From positions 124,001-188,000 of the forward strand of contig NZ_JBALOQ010000017.1 in assembly GCF_036962705.1 (NCBI RefSeq): a DNA stretch of 64,000 nucleotides. The letters run 5' to 3'. This document shows positions 24,391 through 30,960 of the stretch, in pieces; the first letter of the stretch is position 1, and each line of letters starts with the position of its first letter. The notes below the pieces were generated by a model that saw only the letters and a program-made list of their open reading frames with translations, did no database searches and had not been told where the DNA came from. The position numbers and the translations under genes are program-made. This stretch comes from Ferdinandcohnia sp036962705. GTDB lineage: Bacteria; Bacillota; Bacilli; Bacillales; Bacillaceae_L.

Positions 24391-24621
24391 TTAGGCAGTA
24401 ATTACTTTACCCTTTTTGTGTAACTTTTTGTCAAAAAAAAGTTCGTTTACATCAACACCTAGAATTTCAGAAATTTGTTTAGCTTTTTCTAAACTTGGTT
24501 TCGTTCTTCCCATTTCGATATTGGCATATCCACTAGCATATTTATAACCAAGTTTTTTTGCCATAAATGTTTGAGACTTACCTTGTGATAAACGTACATC
24601 ACGCAATTTATTAAGAGTCAC
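24391..24621 (-). CDS. Cro-like XRE regulator
   Basis: This 76-residue protein is an XRE helix-turn-helix domain (VRLSQGKSQTFMAKKLGYKY, ANIEMGRTKPSLEKAKQ). It is the first gene of the lytic operon, divergent from the repressor, as Cro is in lambda. The GTG at 24621 has GAGAGGTGG before it; the longer reading to 24693 would start inside the promoter. A 17-base operator-like copy lies within the 3' end of the gene. Confidence 0.85.
   Translation of the reverse strand: MTLNKLRDVRLSQGKSQTFMAKKLGYKYASGYANIEMGRTKPSLEKAKQISEILGVDVNELFFDKKLHKKGKVITA
24413..24429. promoter_or_regulatory. Operator-like copy inside the Cro-like gene
   Basis: TTTTTGTGTAACTTTTT at 24413-24429 is identical to 24708-24724 in the control region. 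It lies in the last codons of the Cro-like gene, about 290 bases from the promoters, a spacing that could allow looping between repressor molecules. Confidence 0.55.
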
Positions 24622-24651
24622 TTTACCACCTCTCTTTACTCGTTTTGTGTA

Positions 24652-24744
24652 ACCCTTGTACTCATCATAACTTACACAGAAAGAGTAAGTCAAGTATTAT
24701 TTTATTCTTTTTGTGTAACTTTTTAGCTAATCTGTGTAAGTGTG
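24652..24744. promoter_or_regulatory. Divergent lytic/lysogenic promoters and operators
   Basis: The lytic promoter on the minus strand is TTGACT (24693-24688) and TATGAT (24669-24664) with an 18-base spacer. The spacer contains the operator TCTGTGTAAGT. The plus-strand promoter for the repressor is weaker (TAAAAT at 24746-24751). Operator-like TGTGTAA sites lie near 24652-24665, 24670-24680 (inverted), 24708-24724 and 24729-24744. The sites overlap both promoters, so repressor and Cro-like protein compete here. Confidence 0.75.
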
Positions 24745-24783
24745 ATAAAATCGATTTAATATATAAAGATGAAGGTGTATCTA

Positions 24784-25230
24784 ATGAATGATAAAACGCC
24801 AAAAATATTAGAGGATTTGCGAGAAAATAAAGGTTGGTCCAAAACGGAAGTTGCAAGAAGATTAGGTATAAAAACGGTTTCTACCTATGCGAACTGGGAA
24901 TATGGTCTTAGGACACCAGATAAAGACATGCTGTCAAGGATATCTGATCTGTATGGTGTCACTACAGATTATTTAATTAACGGAAAAAAGATGGATACGG
25001 AGATATCCCCTAATCCATTGTCAGCCAAGGACGAAAAAGACATCGCAAAACGAATGGAACAGATCCGCAAAGACTTAACGAGCGAAGATGGACTTATGTT
25101 TAATGGCGAACCAATGAGCGAGGAAGCTGTTGAATCATTCCTTGAAGCAATGGAGTATGCCGTTCGTCAGACTCAAAGGATTAATAAAAAATACATTCCT
25201 AAGAAGTATAGAGACAACAAAGAAAACTAG
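24784..25230 (+). CDS. Phage repressor (XRE family)
   Basis: The 148-residue CI-like repressor keeps the prophage silent. An XRE helix-turn-helix at about 5-62 (LRENKGWSKTEVARRLGIKT, ANWEYGLRTPDKDMLSRISD) is followed by an acidic helical C-terminal part. There is no LexA-like self-cleavage domain, which fits the ImmA-type peptidase encoded next. The ATG at 24784 has GAAGGTG six bases upstream and is preferred over 24769. Confidence 0.9.
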   Translation: MNDKTPKILEDLRENKGWSKTEVARRLGIKTVSTYANWEYGLRTPDKDMLSRISDLYGVTTDYLINGKKMDTEISPNPLSAKDEKDIAKRMEQIRKDLTSEDGLMFNGEPMSEEAVESFLEAMEYAVRQTQRINKKYIPKKYRDNKEN

Positions 25231-25249
25231 GGATGCGGGGCGAAATTAC

Positions 25250-25684
25250 TTGAGTTGGATTAAAGATGAAGTGAGCAGATTAGTAACTAAACATAGAACA
25301 AACAATCCTTTCGAAATTGCATCAAATAAAAACATTCATGTAATACCTTGGAATTTGCATGAAGAAATAAAAGGATTTTACAGGTATGATAAAAGAAATA
25401 AGTACATTTTTATCAACAACAACCTAGACGAAAAACCGCAACATTTTGTATGTGCCCATGAATTAGGACATGCTATTTTACATCCAAGAGCAAACACCCC
25501 GTTCCTTCGAGAAAAAACTTTATTTTCAATAGATAAGCTGGAGGTAGAAGCGAATACCTTTGCTGTAGAAATGCTACTTCAAGATGATCAACTTTATGAA
25601 TATAAAGATACAAGTCTATCAATTAATGAAATTAGTGAAATTTTTGGTGTCCCAAAGGATTTGGCACACCTAAAAAATTTTTAG
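25250..25684 (+). CDS. ImmA/IrrE-family metallopeptidase
   Basis: This 144-residue zinc protease contains HELGH (70-74). In ICEBs1 and related phages such a protein cuts the adjacent repressor on DNA damage; this is the likely induction route here. The start is uncertain: a TTG at 25250 is used because the longer reading to 25130 lies inside the repressor gene. It lies 20 bases after the repressor stop. Confidence 0.88.
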   Translation: MSWIKDEVSRLVTKHRTNNPFEIASNKNIHVIPWNLHEEIKGFYRYDKRNKYIFINNNLDEKPQHFVCAHELGHAILHPRANTPFLREKTLFSIDKLEVEANTFAVEMLLQDDQLYEYKDTSLSINEISEIFGVPKDLAHLKNF

Positions 25685-25742
25685 TTTTTTAATGGGTATT
25701 TAACCCAATTTATACATTTTTTTGAAACAGGGGGATAATATT

Positions 25743-26513
25743 ATGGGTTTTTTCGATTTAAAAGCACCATGTGCTGTATGTGAAAAAGATGCAGGATTAA
25801 ATCGTTATAGAATCGCTGATAAAAAGTGGATTTGTCCTAATTGCTACAAAGAAGCCGGTTTTAAACTAACTACCGATACTAGGAAACTGACTGTTGAGGA
25901 TGTCCACGCTGCAATTCAAGATAAGAAAGAAAACGAAAAAGAGCTTGGTGTTTTTACTCCTACAAAAAAGATTGGAACCCTTGTTGAATTTGATGACAAC
26001 CAGAAAAAATGGCTTGTATTGTCACCTGTACTTGGTAAAAGAGAGAAGTCAACCGTCTATAACTATAGTGATATTATCGACTTTGAACTTTTAGAAGATG
26101 GTGAATCTGTTGCGAGTGGCGGTCTAGGTAGAGCGTTAGTTGGTGGCGCGCTGTTCGGTGGTGCAGGGGCTATTGTAGGTGGAGTCACTGGTAAAAAGAG
26201 AACTAAGGGAGTATGTACGAGTTTAAAAATAAAAGTTACTGTAAATGACATGAATAATCCTGCTGTGTACATTACTTTTTTAAGCACAAAAACTAAAAAG
26301 GATGGGTTTATTTATAAGTCTATTTTTAACCATGCCCAAGAATGTTTATCTACTTTTCAATTAATCTGTGACAGGCAAAAAAACGAAACGAATAATAGTT
26401 CTACTTCCACTTCGAGTGCTGATAAAATAAGAAAGTTTAAGGAATTACTCGACGAAGGAATCATTACACAAGAGGAATTTGATATTAAGAAAAAGGAATT
26501 GTTAGGTATCTGA
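25743..26513 (+). CDS. DUF4428/SHOCT lysogenic protein
   Basis: The 256-residue protein has an N-terminal DUF4428-type zinc ribbon (CAVCEKDAG, then CPNCYKEAG). A central domain carries a glycine-rich hydrophobic loop (GGALFGGAGAIVGGVTG). A Ser/Thr linker leads to a C-terminal SHOCT motif (FKELLDEGIITQEEFDIKKK). Such genes are frequent beside phage repressors, but the function is unknown. The ATG at 25743 has GGGGGATAA before it. It ends at a strong terminator. Confidence 0.82.
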   Translation: MGFFDLKAPCAVCEKDAGLNRYRIADKKWICPNCYKEAGFKLTTDTRKLTVEDVHAAIQDKKENEKELGVFTPTKKIGTLVEFDDNQKKWLVLSPVLGKREKSTVYNYSDIIDFELLEDGESVASGGLGRALVGGALFGGAGAIVGGVTGKKRTKGVCTSLKIKVTVNDMNNPAVYITFLSTKTKKDGFIYKSIFNHAQECLSTFQLICDRQKNETNNSSTSTSSADKIRKFKELLDEGIITQEEFDIKKKELLGI

Positions 26514-26517
26514 CATC

Positions 26518-26540
26518 GCCCTATTAGGGCTTTTCTTTTA
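26518..26540 (+). terminator. Terminator of the lysogeny operon
   Basis: GCCCTA/TAGGGC hairpin followed by TTTTCTTTT, immediately after the DUF4428/SHOCT gene and before the integrase. Confidence 0.8.
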
Positions 26541-26580
26541 AAGTAATAATCGAACATACATTCTTTTAGGAGTGAGAATA

Positions 26581-27750
26581 ATGGCAAACGTTGAATCTCG
26601 AGGAAAGGGAAGTTATCGTTTAAATGTAATCCTTGGATATGACGACAAAGGTGTGCCAATTAGGGAACGAAAAACAGTAAAGGCTAAAAATATGACTGAA
26701 GCAAAGAAAATGTTATCTATATTTGAAGCAGAGATCCTTACTGGAAATTATATAAAACCCGAAAATAAAACCCTGAAACAACTCTATGCGGAGTGGGATG
26801 AAAACATCACAGAAGACGATTTAGCTCCTAAAACTAAACAGAACTATATTAATATTTTAGAAAACCGAATACTACCAAAGTACGGAAATATGAAGATATC
26901 AGATGTTAAACCTATTCATGTGCTAAATTTCGTTAACAGCTTAAAAAAAGATGGAGCTAGATTAGACGGTAAGCCTGGTCCTTTATCAGCATCAAGTATA
27001 AACAACTGTTACAAAGCCTTTAATAGTGTCTTGAAATTTGCCAAGACTATGAAATGGATTTCTGAAAATCCTGCAGATGGTATCACAACTCCCACTGTTC
27101 AACAAACAGAGACAGAAATCTATGAACCTAAAGAATTAATGGTCCTTGTAAACAATATAAAAAACTTAGAGTTTAGATGGGAAGTATTAATTGCTATTGC
27201 TTTAACTTCGTCAGCTCGCCAAGGGGAGATTGCAGCATTAGAAGAAAAACATGTTGATTTCAAAAGAGGTGGTATTCATATTCATCAAGCCCTCACATTG
27301 AAGAAAGATATAGGAGTGGCATTGAAATCTACAAAAACGAAACAAAAACGGTTTGTATCGTTACCTAATGCTATTATGAACATGTTAGAAAAATTAATTG
27401 AGATTCGTAAAGAAGAAGTGTCAAAGGTTGGCGATTTACGAGTTTGGAAAGATCATTTGTTTCTGTTCGGTGATGTATTCGGCAAACCACTAAGACCGGA
27501 CTCGATTAGTCAATGGTGGAGCCGTTTCATGGAAAGTGATCAGTTTAAAGAACTTGGATTGAAAAAGATTCGATTCCATGATTTACGACATTCCTCATTA
27601 ACCTTTTTAAGTGCAAAAGGAATTCGTGCCAAGGCGGTGCAAAAACGAGCTGGCCATGCTAGAATAGGAACAACATTTGATATTTACGGACATACACTAA
27701 TCGAGGAAGATCGGGAAGCTGCATCCCAGTTTGATGAGATGTTTGAATAA
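26581..27750 (+). CDS. int: Tyrosine site-specific integrase
   Basis: This 389-residue recombinase inserts and excises the prophage at tRNA-Arg. An AP2-like arm-binding domain (1-60) is followed by a SAM-like core-binding domain (65-165) and the catalytic domain. The catalytic residues are visible: Arg213 (SARQGE), His333 and Arg336 (HDLRH), His359 (GHA) and Tyr369 (DIYGH). AGGAGTG precedes the ATG at 26581. It lies 138 bases from the attachment site. Confidence 0.96.
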   Translation: MANVESRGKGSYRLNVILGYDDKGVPIRERKTVKAKNMTEAKKMLSIFEAEILTGNYIKPENKTLKQLYAEWDENITEDDLAPKTKQNYINILENRILPKYGNMKISDVKPIHVLNFVNSLKKDGARLDGKPGPLSASSINNCYKAFNSVLKFAKTMKWISENPADGITTPTVQQTETEIYEPKELMVLVNNIKNLEFRWEVLIAIALTSSARQGEIAALEEKHVDFKRGGIHIHQALTLKKDIGVALKSTKTKQKRFVSLPNAIMNMLEKLIEIRKEEVSKVGDLRVWKDHLFLFGDVFGKPLRPDSISQWWSRFMESDQFKELGLKKIRFHDLRHSSLTFLSAKGIRAKAVQKRAGHARIGTTFDIYGHTLIEEDREAASQFDEMFE

Positions 27751-27792
27751 AGTATTGCTTGGGGTCGAATTGGGGTTGAAATTAATCATTTG

Positions 27793-27823
27793 GGGTCGGA
27801 TTCACTCATATTCAATCCGACCC
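27793..27823. other. Inverted repeat between integrase and attachment site
   Basis: GGGTCGGATT (27793-27802) pairs with AATCCGACCC (27814-27823). Upstream the motif TTGGGGTCG recurs at about 27759 and 27791, with a partial GGGGTTG copy between. There is no T run, so rather than a terminator these may be integrase arm-type binding sites. Confidence 0.45.
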
Positions 27824-27887
27824 ACTTTATAAAAAAGGCAATACAATAAGCTTTAAACATACACATTCAGATTGGAATCTTTAAAGG

Positions 27888-27937
27888 TATACAGCCTCCT
27901 AAGCTGTAGGTCGTAGGTTCGATTCCTATCTGGGACG
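27888..27937 (+). tRNA. tRNA-Arg(CCU) 3' fragment: prophage attachment site
   Basis: The sequence keeps the anticodon arm (ACAGC, loop CTCCTAA, GCTGT), the variable region, the T arm (GTAGG, TTCGATT, CCTAT) and the 3' acceptor half CTGGGAC plus G. The D arm and the 5' acceptor are missing. This is the displaced end left when a phage inserts in a tRNA gene and rebuilds it at the other end. The intact tRNA should lie on the plus strand beyond the left edge. Confidence 0.88.
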
Positions 27938-27946
27938 CTATAGCAT

Positions 27947-27977
27947 AGCCCCTCGATTTTGAGGGGCTATTTTTTTT
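27947..27977 (+). terminator. Terminator downstream of the tRNA fragment
   Basis: AGCCCCTC/GAGGGGCT hairpin followed by ATTTTTTTT, the original terminator of the host tRNA-Arg gene. Confidence 0.85.
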
Positions 27978-27980
27978 GAG

Positions 27981-28007
27981 CAAAGAAAAAAGAGGCCTTA
28001 GGCCTCT
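27981..28007 (-). terminator. Terminator
   Basis: AGAGGCC/GGCCTCT (27991-27997 with 28001-28007) followed on the minus strand by TTTTTTCTTTG. It ends the minus-strand transcript of the 42-residue gene. Confidence 0.75.
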
Positions 28008-28020
28008 ACACATCCTTTGT

Positions 28021-28149
28021 TTACGTTTCTTTTTCAGCAAATGCTGATACTCCTTCAGGAATGACACGATCGATATCGAGATAGGGCTTTCCACGAAGCG
28101 CATCATTTGAAAAGATTTCAATACTTTCTTCTTTTGTATCCTTTGGCAA
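28021..28149 (-). CDS. Small host protein of unknown function
   Basis: This 42-residue protein reads MPKDTKEESIEIFSNDALRG and continues KPYLDIDRVIPEG. GGAGGTG lies 5 bases before the TTG at 28149, and a good terminator follows, so it is probably real. It is not recognised. It is the first host gene right of the prophage. Confidence 0.6.
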   Translation of the reverse strand: MPKDTKEESIEIFSNDALRGKPYLDIDRVIPEGVSAFAEKET

Positions 28150-28212
28150 ACTAAACACCTCCAACATTGGCAATTCTTACATTAGCCATATTGTGGGCAA
28201 TCAGCTTGATGT

Positions 28213-28587
28213 TCATGCATTCTTCCATTCTAAAAATTCCAAGCGGTTCCCGAACGGGTCATGCGCGTAAAAGCGATTTGCACCTGGAAGGTTGTGGTCA
28301 TCGATTACGTTCACGTTGTTGTTTTGAAGATGCTTTTTTAGGGCTTCCAGGTCCCCGATTTCAAACGCAGGATGCGCCTTTTTCGCGGGTACGAATGGTT
28401 CCTCAATGCCGATGTGAATTTGCACAAATCCATAGGCAAACCAAACTCCACCATTTTTACTTAGAGTCTCAGGTTTTTCAACTTCTTTGAAGCCTAAAAT
28501 TTTACCGTAAAAGTAGCGCGCTTGGTCCTCGCTTCCTCTTGCCGCAGCAATCTGGATATGATCTATTGCTTTAATTGTGAATGTCAT
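28213..28587 (-). CDS. VOC-family (glyoxalase-like) protein
   Basis: The 124-residue protein has the two beta-alpha-beta repeats of the vicinal oxygen chelate fold. Candidate metal ligands are His10 (IDHIQIAA), His near 70 and Glu near 119 (NRLEFLEW). It could be a dioxygenase, a lyase or a drug-binding protein; the substrate cannot be told. GGGGGA precedes the ATG. Confidence 0.8.
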   Translation of the reverse strand: MTFTIKAIDHIQIAAARGSEDQARYFYGKILGFKEVEKPETLSKNGGVWFAYGFVQIHIGIEEPFVPAKKAHPAFEIGDLEALKKHLQNNNVNVIDDHNLPGANRFYAHDPFGNRLEFLEWKNA

Positions 28588-28680
28588 GTTAATCCCCCTC
28601 TTTGGTAAGATACTTTAATCGTACTTTATTTCAGGGGTTAACTAAATTTGGTTAATTTTATGTATTTACATAAGATTTGC

Positions 28681-29103
28681 TTATTCTTCTGGATATGTTT
28701 CTTTTAAAAACTTTATAGTTTGTGTGATGAACTCCTCTAAAACTTCAACATCAACATCCGCGATTTTATTGATATACACACAACCTTTTCCTGATGTATG
28801 TTTACCGAAATTTTCAAGTAACTCCTTGCGCTTTGTTTCACTAGTTGTAAAATACAAACTAATTTTCGCCTTGCGTGGTGAAAAACCAACAAGTGGCGCA
28901 TCTCCCTCATGACCGGTGGCATATTTGTAATGGTATGAACCAAACCCAATAATGCTCGGCCCCCACATTTTTGCTGGGTACCCAGACATTTCTGTAAAAA
29001 TATCTAATAGTTTATATGCGTCTTCTCTCTTTTTCAGGTTGTCGACTTTTTCAATGAATTCAATAACACTTGCGTCGTTTTCTTTTGTTTTTAATTCGTA
29101 CAT
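28681..29103 (-). CDS. DUF1801-domain protein
   Basis: This 140-residue protein matches the DUF1801/YdhG-like family: MSGYPAKMWGPSIIGFGSYH and KISLYFTTSE are typical. The family resembles iron-chaperone-like frataxin folds, but no function is established. The ribosome binding site is AAGGAGG. The gene stands alone; one of the periodic repeat arrays lies about 85 bases upstream of its start. Confidence 0.85.
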   Translation of the reverse strand: MYELKTKENDASVIEFIEKVDNLKKREDAYKLLDIFTEMSGYPAKMWGPSIIGFGSYHYKYATGHEGDAPLVGFSPRKAKISLYFTTSETKRKELLENFGKHTSGKGCVYINKIADVDVEVLEEFITQTIKFLKETYPEE

Positions 29104-29188
29104 TATTTTGACCTCCTTGGTAGTAGTAGGATTGACATTAATTATTAATTCAAGACGTTGTGGGGAGATTCCTGCTTTTGTGAATTGC

Positions 29189-29290
29189 TTAAAACAGTGT
29201 TTGTGGATTTAAAACAGTACTTATTTATTATAAACAGTAAAATTCTATTAAAAACAGTACTTTTAAATTTAAAACAGTAAAGTAAAGATA
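29189..29290 (+). repeat. Periodic AAAACAGT array 1
   Basis: Five units start at 29191, 29211, 29231, 29251 and 29271, an exact 20-bp period. Each starts AAAACAGT (third unit TAAACAGT), followed by 12 less conserved, AT-rich bases. The outer edge reads GCTTAAAACAGT, close to the GCTAAAAACAGT edge of the other two arrays. It points toward the NERD gene, whose 3' end lies about 20 bases further on. Confidence 0.85.
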
Positions 29291-29311
29291 ATAATATATT
29301 CAGTAGAAAAG

Positions 29312-30295
29312 CTAGAAAATTCGCCAAGGATTATCCGGCAACTTATACACTCTATTACGAAAATTCCCCTCGTATTCTAGGTTTAAAGATAAAAGTATGT
29401 TTTTTGATGCCGTTATTGAGTCCATATCTAAAAATTCACGTAACTTTCTGTTCGTGATGGTGTTTCCAATTAGAAGATAATAGTCAATGATTGCATCTAG
29501 ATAAGCAGTTTTAGTGGAATTTTGACATGAAGGGCAATACCATTTTCTTTGGATTCGCTTCATCGCAACGCTCCCACACTTTTTACATCGAACACCCATT
29601 ATTAATTCATCCACAGAAATCTTATATTGTTCTAGAATGTTGACATCATGTGGAGTATGTTTCTTTAAGAGTAGTTTTGACATTTTTTGAAGTTGCGTCT
29701 TATCAAACTTTTCTTCCCGATTCCTCTTTTTAAATAACTCCATTTTTGAGAGAAAGCTTGGGCTTTTAATTACTTTTTGATAATGTTTGAAATCGGTGCT
29801 TGCTGAAATAATCGAATTTGGATTTGTGAAGACTACTAGGGTTTCAATAGGGATTGTGGAAAATTTGAGGGTTTCAAGGAGTTTATCAAGCTGTAATTGA
29901 TGCCTGTTGATTTGTGCGACAGGGCAGTGATATGATTTTTTCAAATCTTTGTAGGTTTGGATTAATTGGTCAAACTTGCCATCAAAATATAATTCTCCTC
30001 TATAATTTTTTGCATCGATAATTAATAGGAATGTGGGACTAATTAAAAGTATGTCAAGTTCAAAAAAGTGCTCTCCGGAGATGTCTGGAAGACGAAGGTT
30101 GTTGAAGATAAAGTAATTATTTTCATTCAGAAAGGTCAAATAGTATTGTAAAGATTGTTCGCCACGGTAACCTGACATCCTTCGACCAAATTCATCGCTA
30201 AGTTCTTGATATTTTGGGTGAGATTCTGACAATCTTCCTATTAATGCTTCTAATTTTCTTAGTCTTAATGGTATTTCCAATTCTTTTTTGATCAT
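29312..30295 (-). CDS. NERD-domain nuclease-related protein with zinc ribbon
   Basis: This 327-residue protein has a NERD domain at about 35-155. The NERD nuclease-like core includes GYRGEQSLQYYLTFL, then a FELDILLISPTFLLIIDAKN motif with the Asp and the D-x-K pair expected of restriction-endonuclease-like folds. A CxxC...CxxC zinc ribbon (about 236-256) and a C-terminal helical domain follow. NERD proteins are predicted to cut or bind DNA. The ATG at 30295 has AGGAG 7 bases upstream. Confidence 0.82.
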   Translation of the reverse strand: MIKKELEIPLRLRKLEALIGRLSESHPKYQELSDEFGRRMSGYRGEQSLQYYLTFLNENNYFIFNNLRLPDISGEHFFELDILLISPTFLLIIDAKNYRGELYFDGKFDQLIQTYKDLKKSYHCPVAQINRHQLQLDKLLETLKFSTIPIETLVVFTNPNSIISASTDFKHYQKVIKSPSFLSKMELFKKRNREEKFDKTQLQKMSKLLLKKHTPHDVNILEQYKISVDELIMGVRCKKCGSVAMKRIQRKWYCPSCQNSTKTAYLDAIIDYYLLIGNTITNRKLREFLDMDSITASKNILLSLNLEYEGNFRNRVYKLPDNPWRIF

Positions 30296-30394
30296 TTGCA
30301 TGCTCCTATGCCTTTTATATAAATCTTTTTTCTACAAAAATAGCAAAAAACCTTTAACCTAGAAAAAATAGTCTGAGATTTTGTTGAAGTAAAT

Positions 30395-30492
30395 CATTTA
30401 CTGTCGATAATTTTGTAATACTGTTTATATTCTAAAATTCACTGTTTATAATTACCAAACTCTGTTTTTAATTCATTTTTACTGTTTTTAGC
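30395..30492 (-). repeat. Periodic AAAACAGT array 2 (inverted)
   Basis: On the plus strand ACTGT begins at 30400, 30420, 30441 and 30481, with TCTGT at 30461, so spacing is 20, 21, 20 and 20. Read on the minus strand the units are TAAAAACAGTA or TATAAACAGTA plus AT-rich filler. It lies upstream of the NERD gene start and 3' of the DUF4181 gene. Confidence 0.85.
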
Positions 30493-30497
30493 CTTAA

Positions 30498-30851
30498 TCA
30501 CTCAAATATCCACCAGTATGCCACAGCAAATATCACCAATAATATAACCACTTCATACAGAAAAAGGATATATTGTTTCTTTTCTCGTTCATATTTCCAG
30601 TGCATGAATGCGCGGAACAAATTAATGATCGCGAAGAAACTAATCATATAAAGGAAAATATAATCCAAAGCAAACCAAATGCCTACAAAATAGACGACAA
30701 AAAGTGCTATTTCAATTAGAGTTTGGACTTTATTGACCGAACGTGCCCATCCGCTTCTTTTTTCGATATCAAACTTTCTTCGTAATAAGGCTTCGCCTGT
30801 CCATCCAATTAAAAATGTTACTAAAGCAAGAATAATCAATTTTAAAATCAT
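30498..30851 (-). CDS. DUF4181 membrane protein
   Basis: This 117-residue protein has four membrane segments (about 3-20, 44-62, 65-82, 96-114) and the RRKFDIEKRSGWAR motif between the first two, matching DUF4181 proteins of Bacillaceae. Function unknown. Its stop lies 6 bases from repeat array 2. Confidence 0.78.
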   Translation of the reverse strand: MILKLIILALVTFLIGWTGEALLRRKFDIEKRSGWARSVNKVQTLIEIALFVVYFVGIWFALDYIFLYMISFFAIINLFRAFMHWKYEREKKQYILFLYEVVILLVIFAVAYWWIFE

Positions 30852-30960
30852 CGTCTATACCCCCTGTCCTATTATTTTAACATATTTTGGAACACCATAT
30901 AAATAAATCCAACCGCTTATGGTAAAACTAAGAACACGATTTAAGACGTAGGAGGCGAGA

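Larger units (their letters stand above)
1..27937. mobile_element. Prophage, A118-like siphovirus (right-hand part)
   Basis: Head, tail, packaging, replication, recombination, regulation and integration genes run without a host gene between them. The integrase lies next to a tRNA-Arg 3' fragment that marks the right end. The left end, with the remaining tail genes, lysis genes and presumably the intact tRNA, is outside the window. The order terS-terL-portal-minor capsid-scaffold-capsid-minor capsid 1/2/3-tail tube-Gp15-tape measure is that of Listeria A118-type phages. No structural gene is visibly broken, so it may be inducible, but lysis genes cannot be seen. Confidence 0.95.
29189..30492. 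mobile_element. Candidate cassette: NERD gene between inverted repeat arrays
   Basis: A single gene (29312-30295) is enclosed by two five-unit arrays in opposite orientation (29189-29290 and 30395-30492) whose outer ends share GCTNAAAACAGT. This is the form of a small mobile element with ~100-bp inverted ends. I see no clear target duplication and no transposase. A solo array at 38967-39065 would be the matching non-coding copy. Confidence 0.45.

Noticed and set aside
27867..28121. 84-residue minus-strand ORF across the tRNA fragment
   Set aside because: It reads through the attachment site and two terminators, and it overlaps the small gene at 28021-28149 in another frame.
29191..29290. CRISPR array
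   Set aside because: Only about 8-10 bases are conserved per unit, spacers would be about 12 bases, and there are no cas genes; CRISPR repeats and spacers are each longer.
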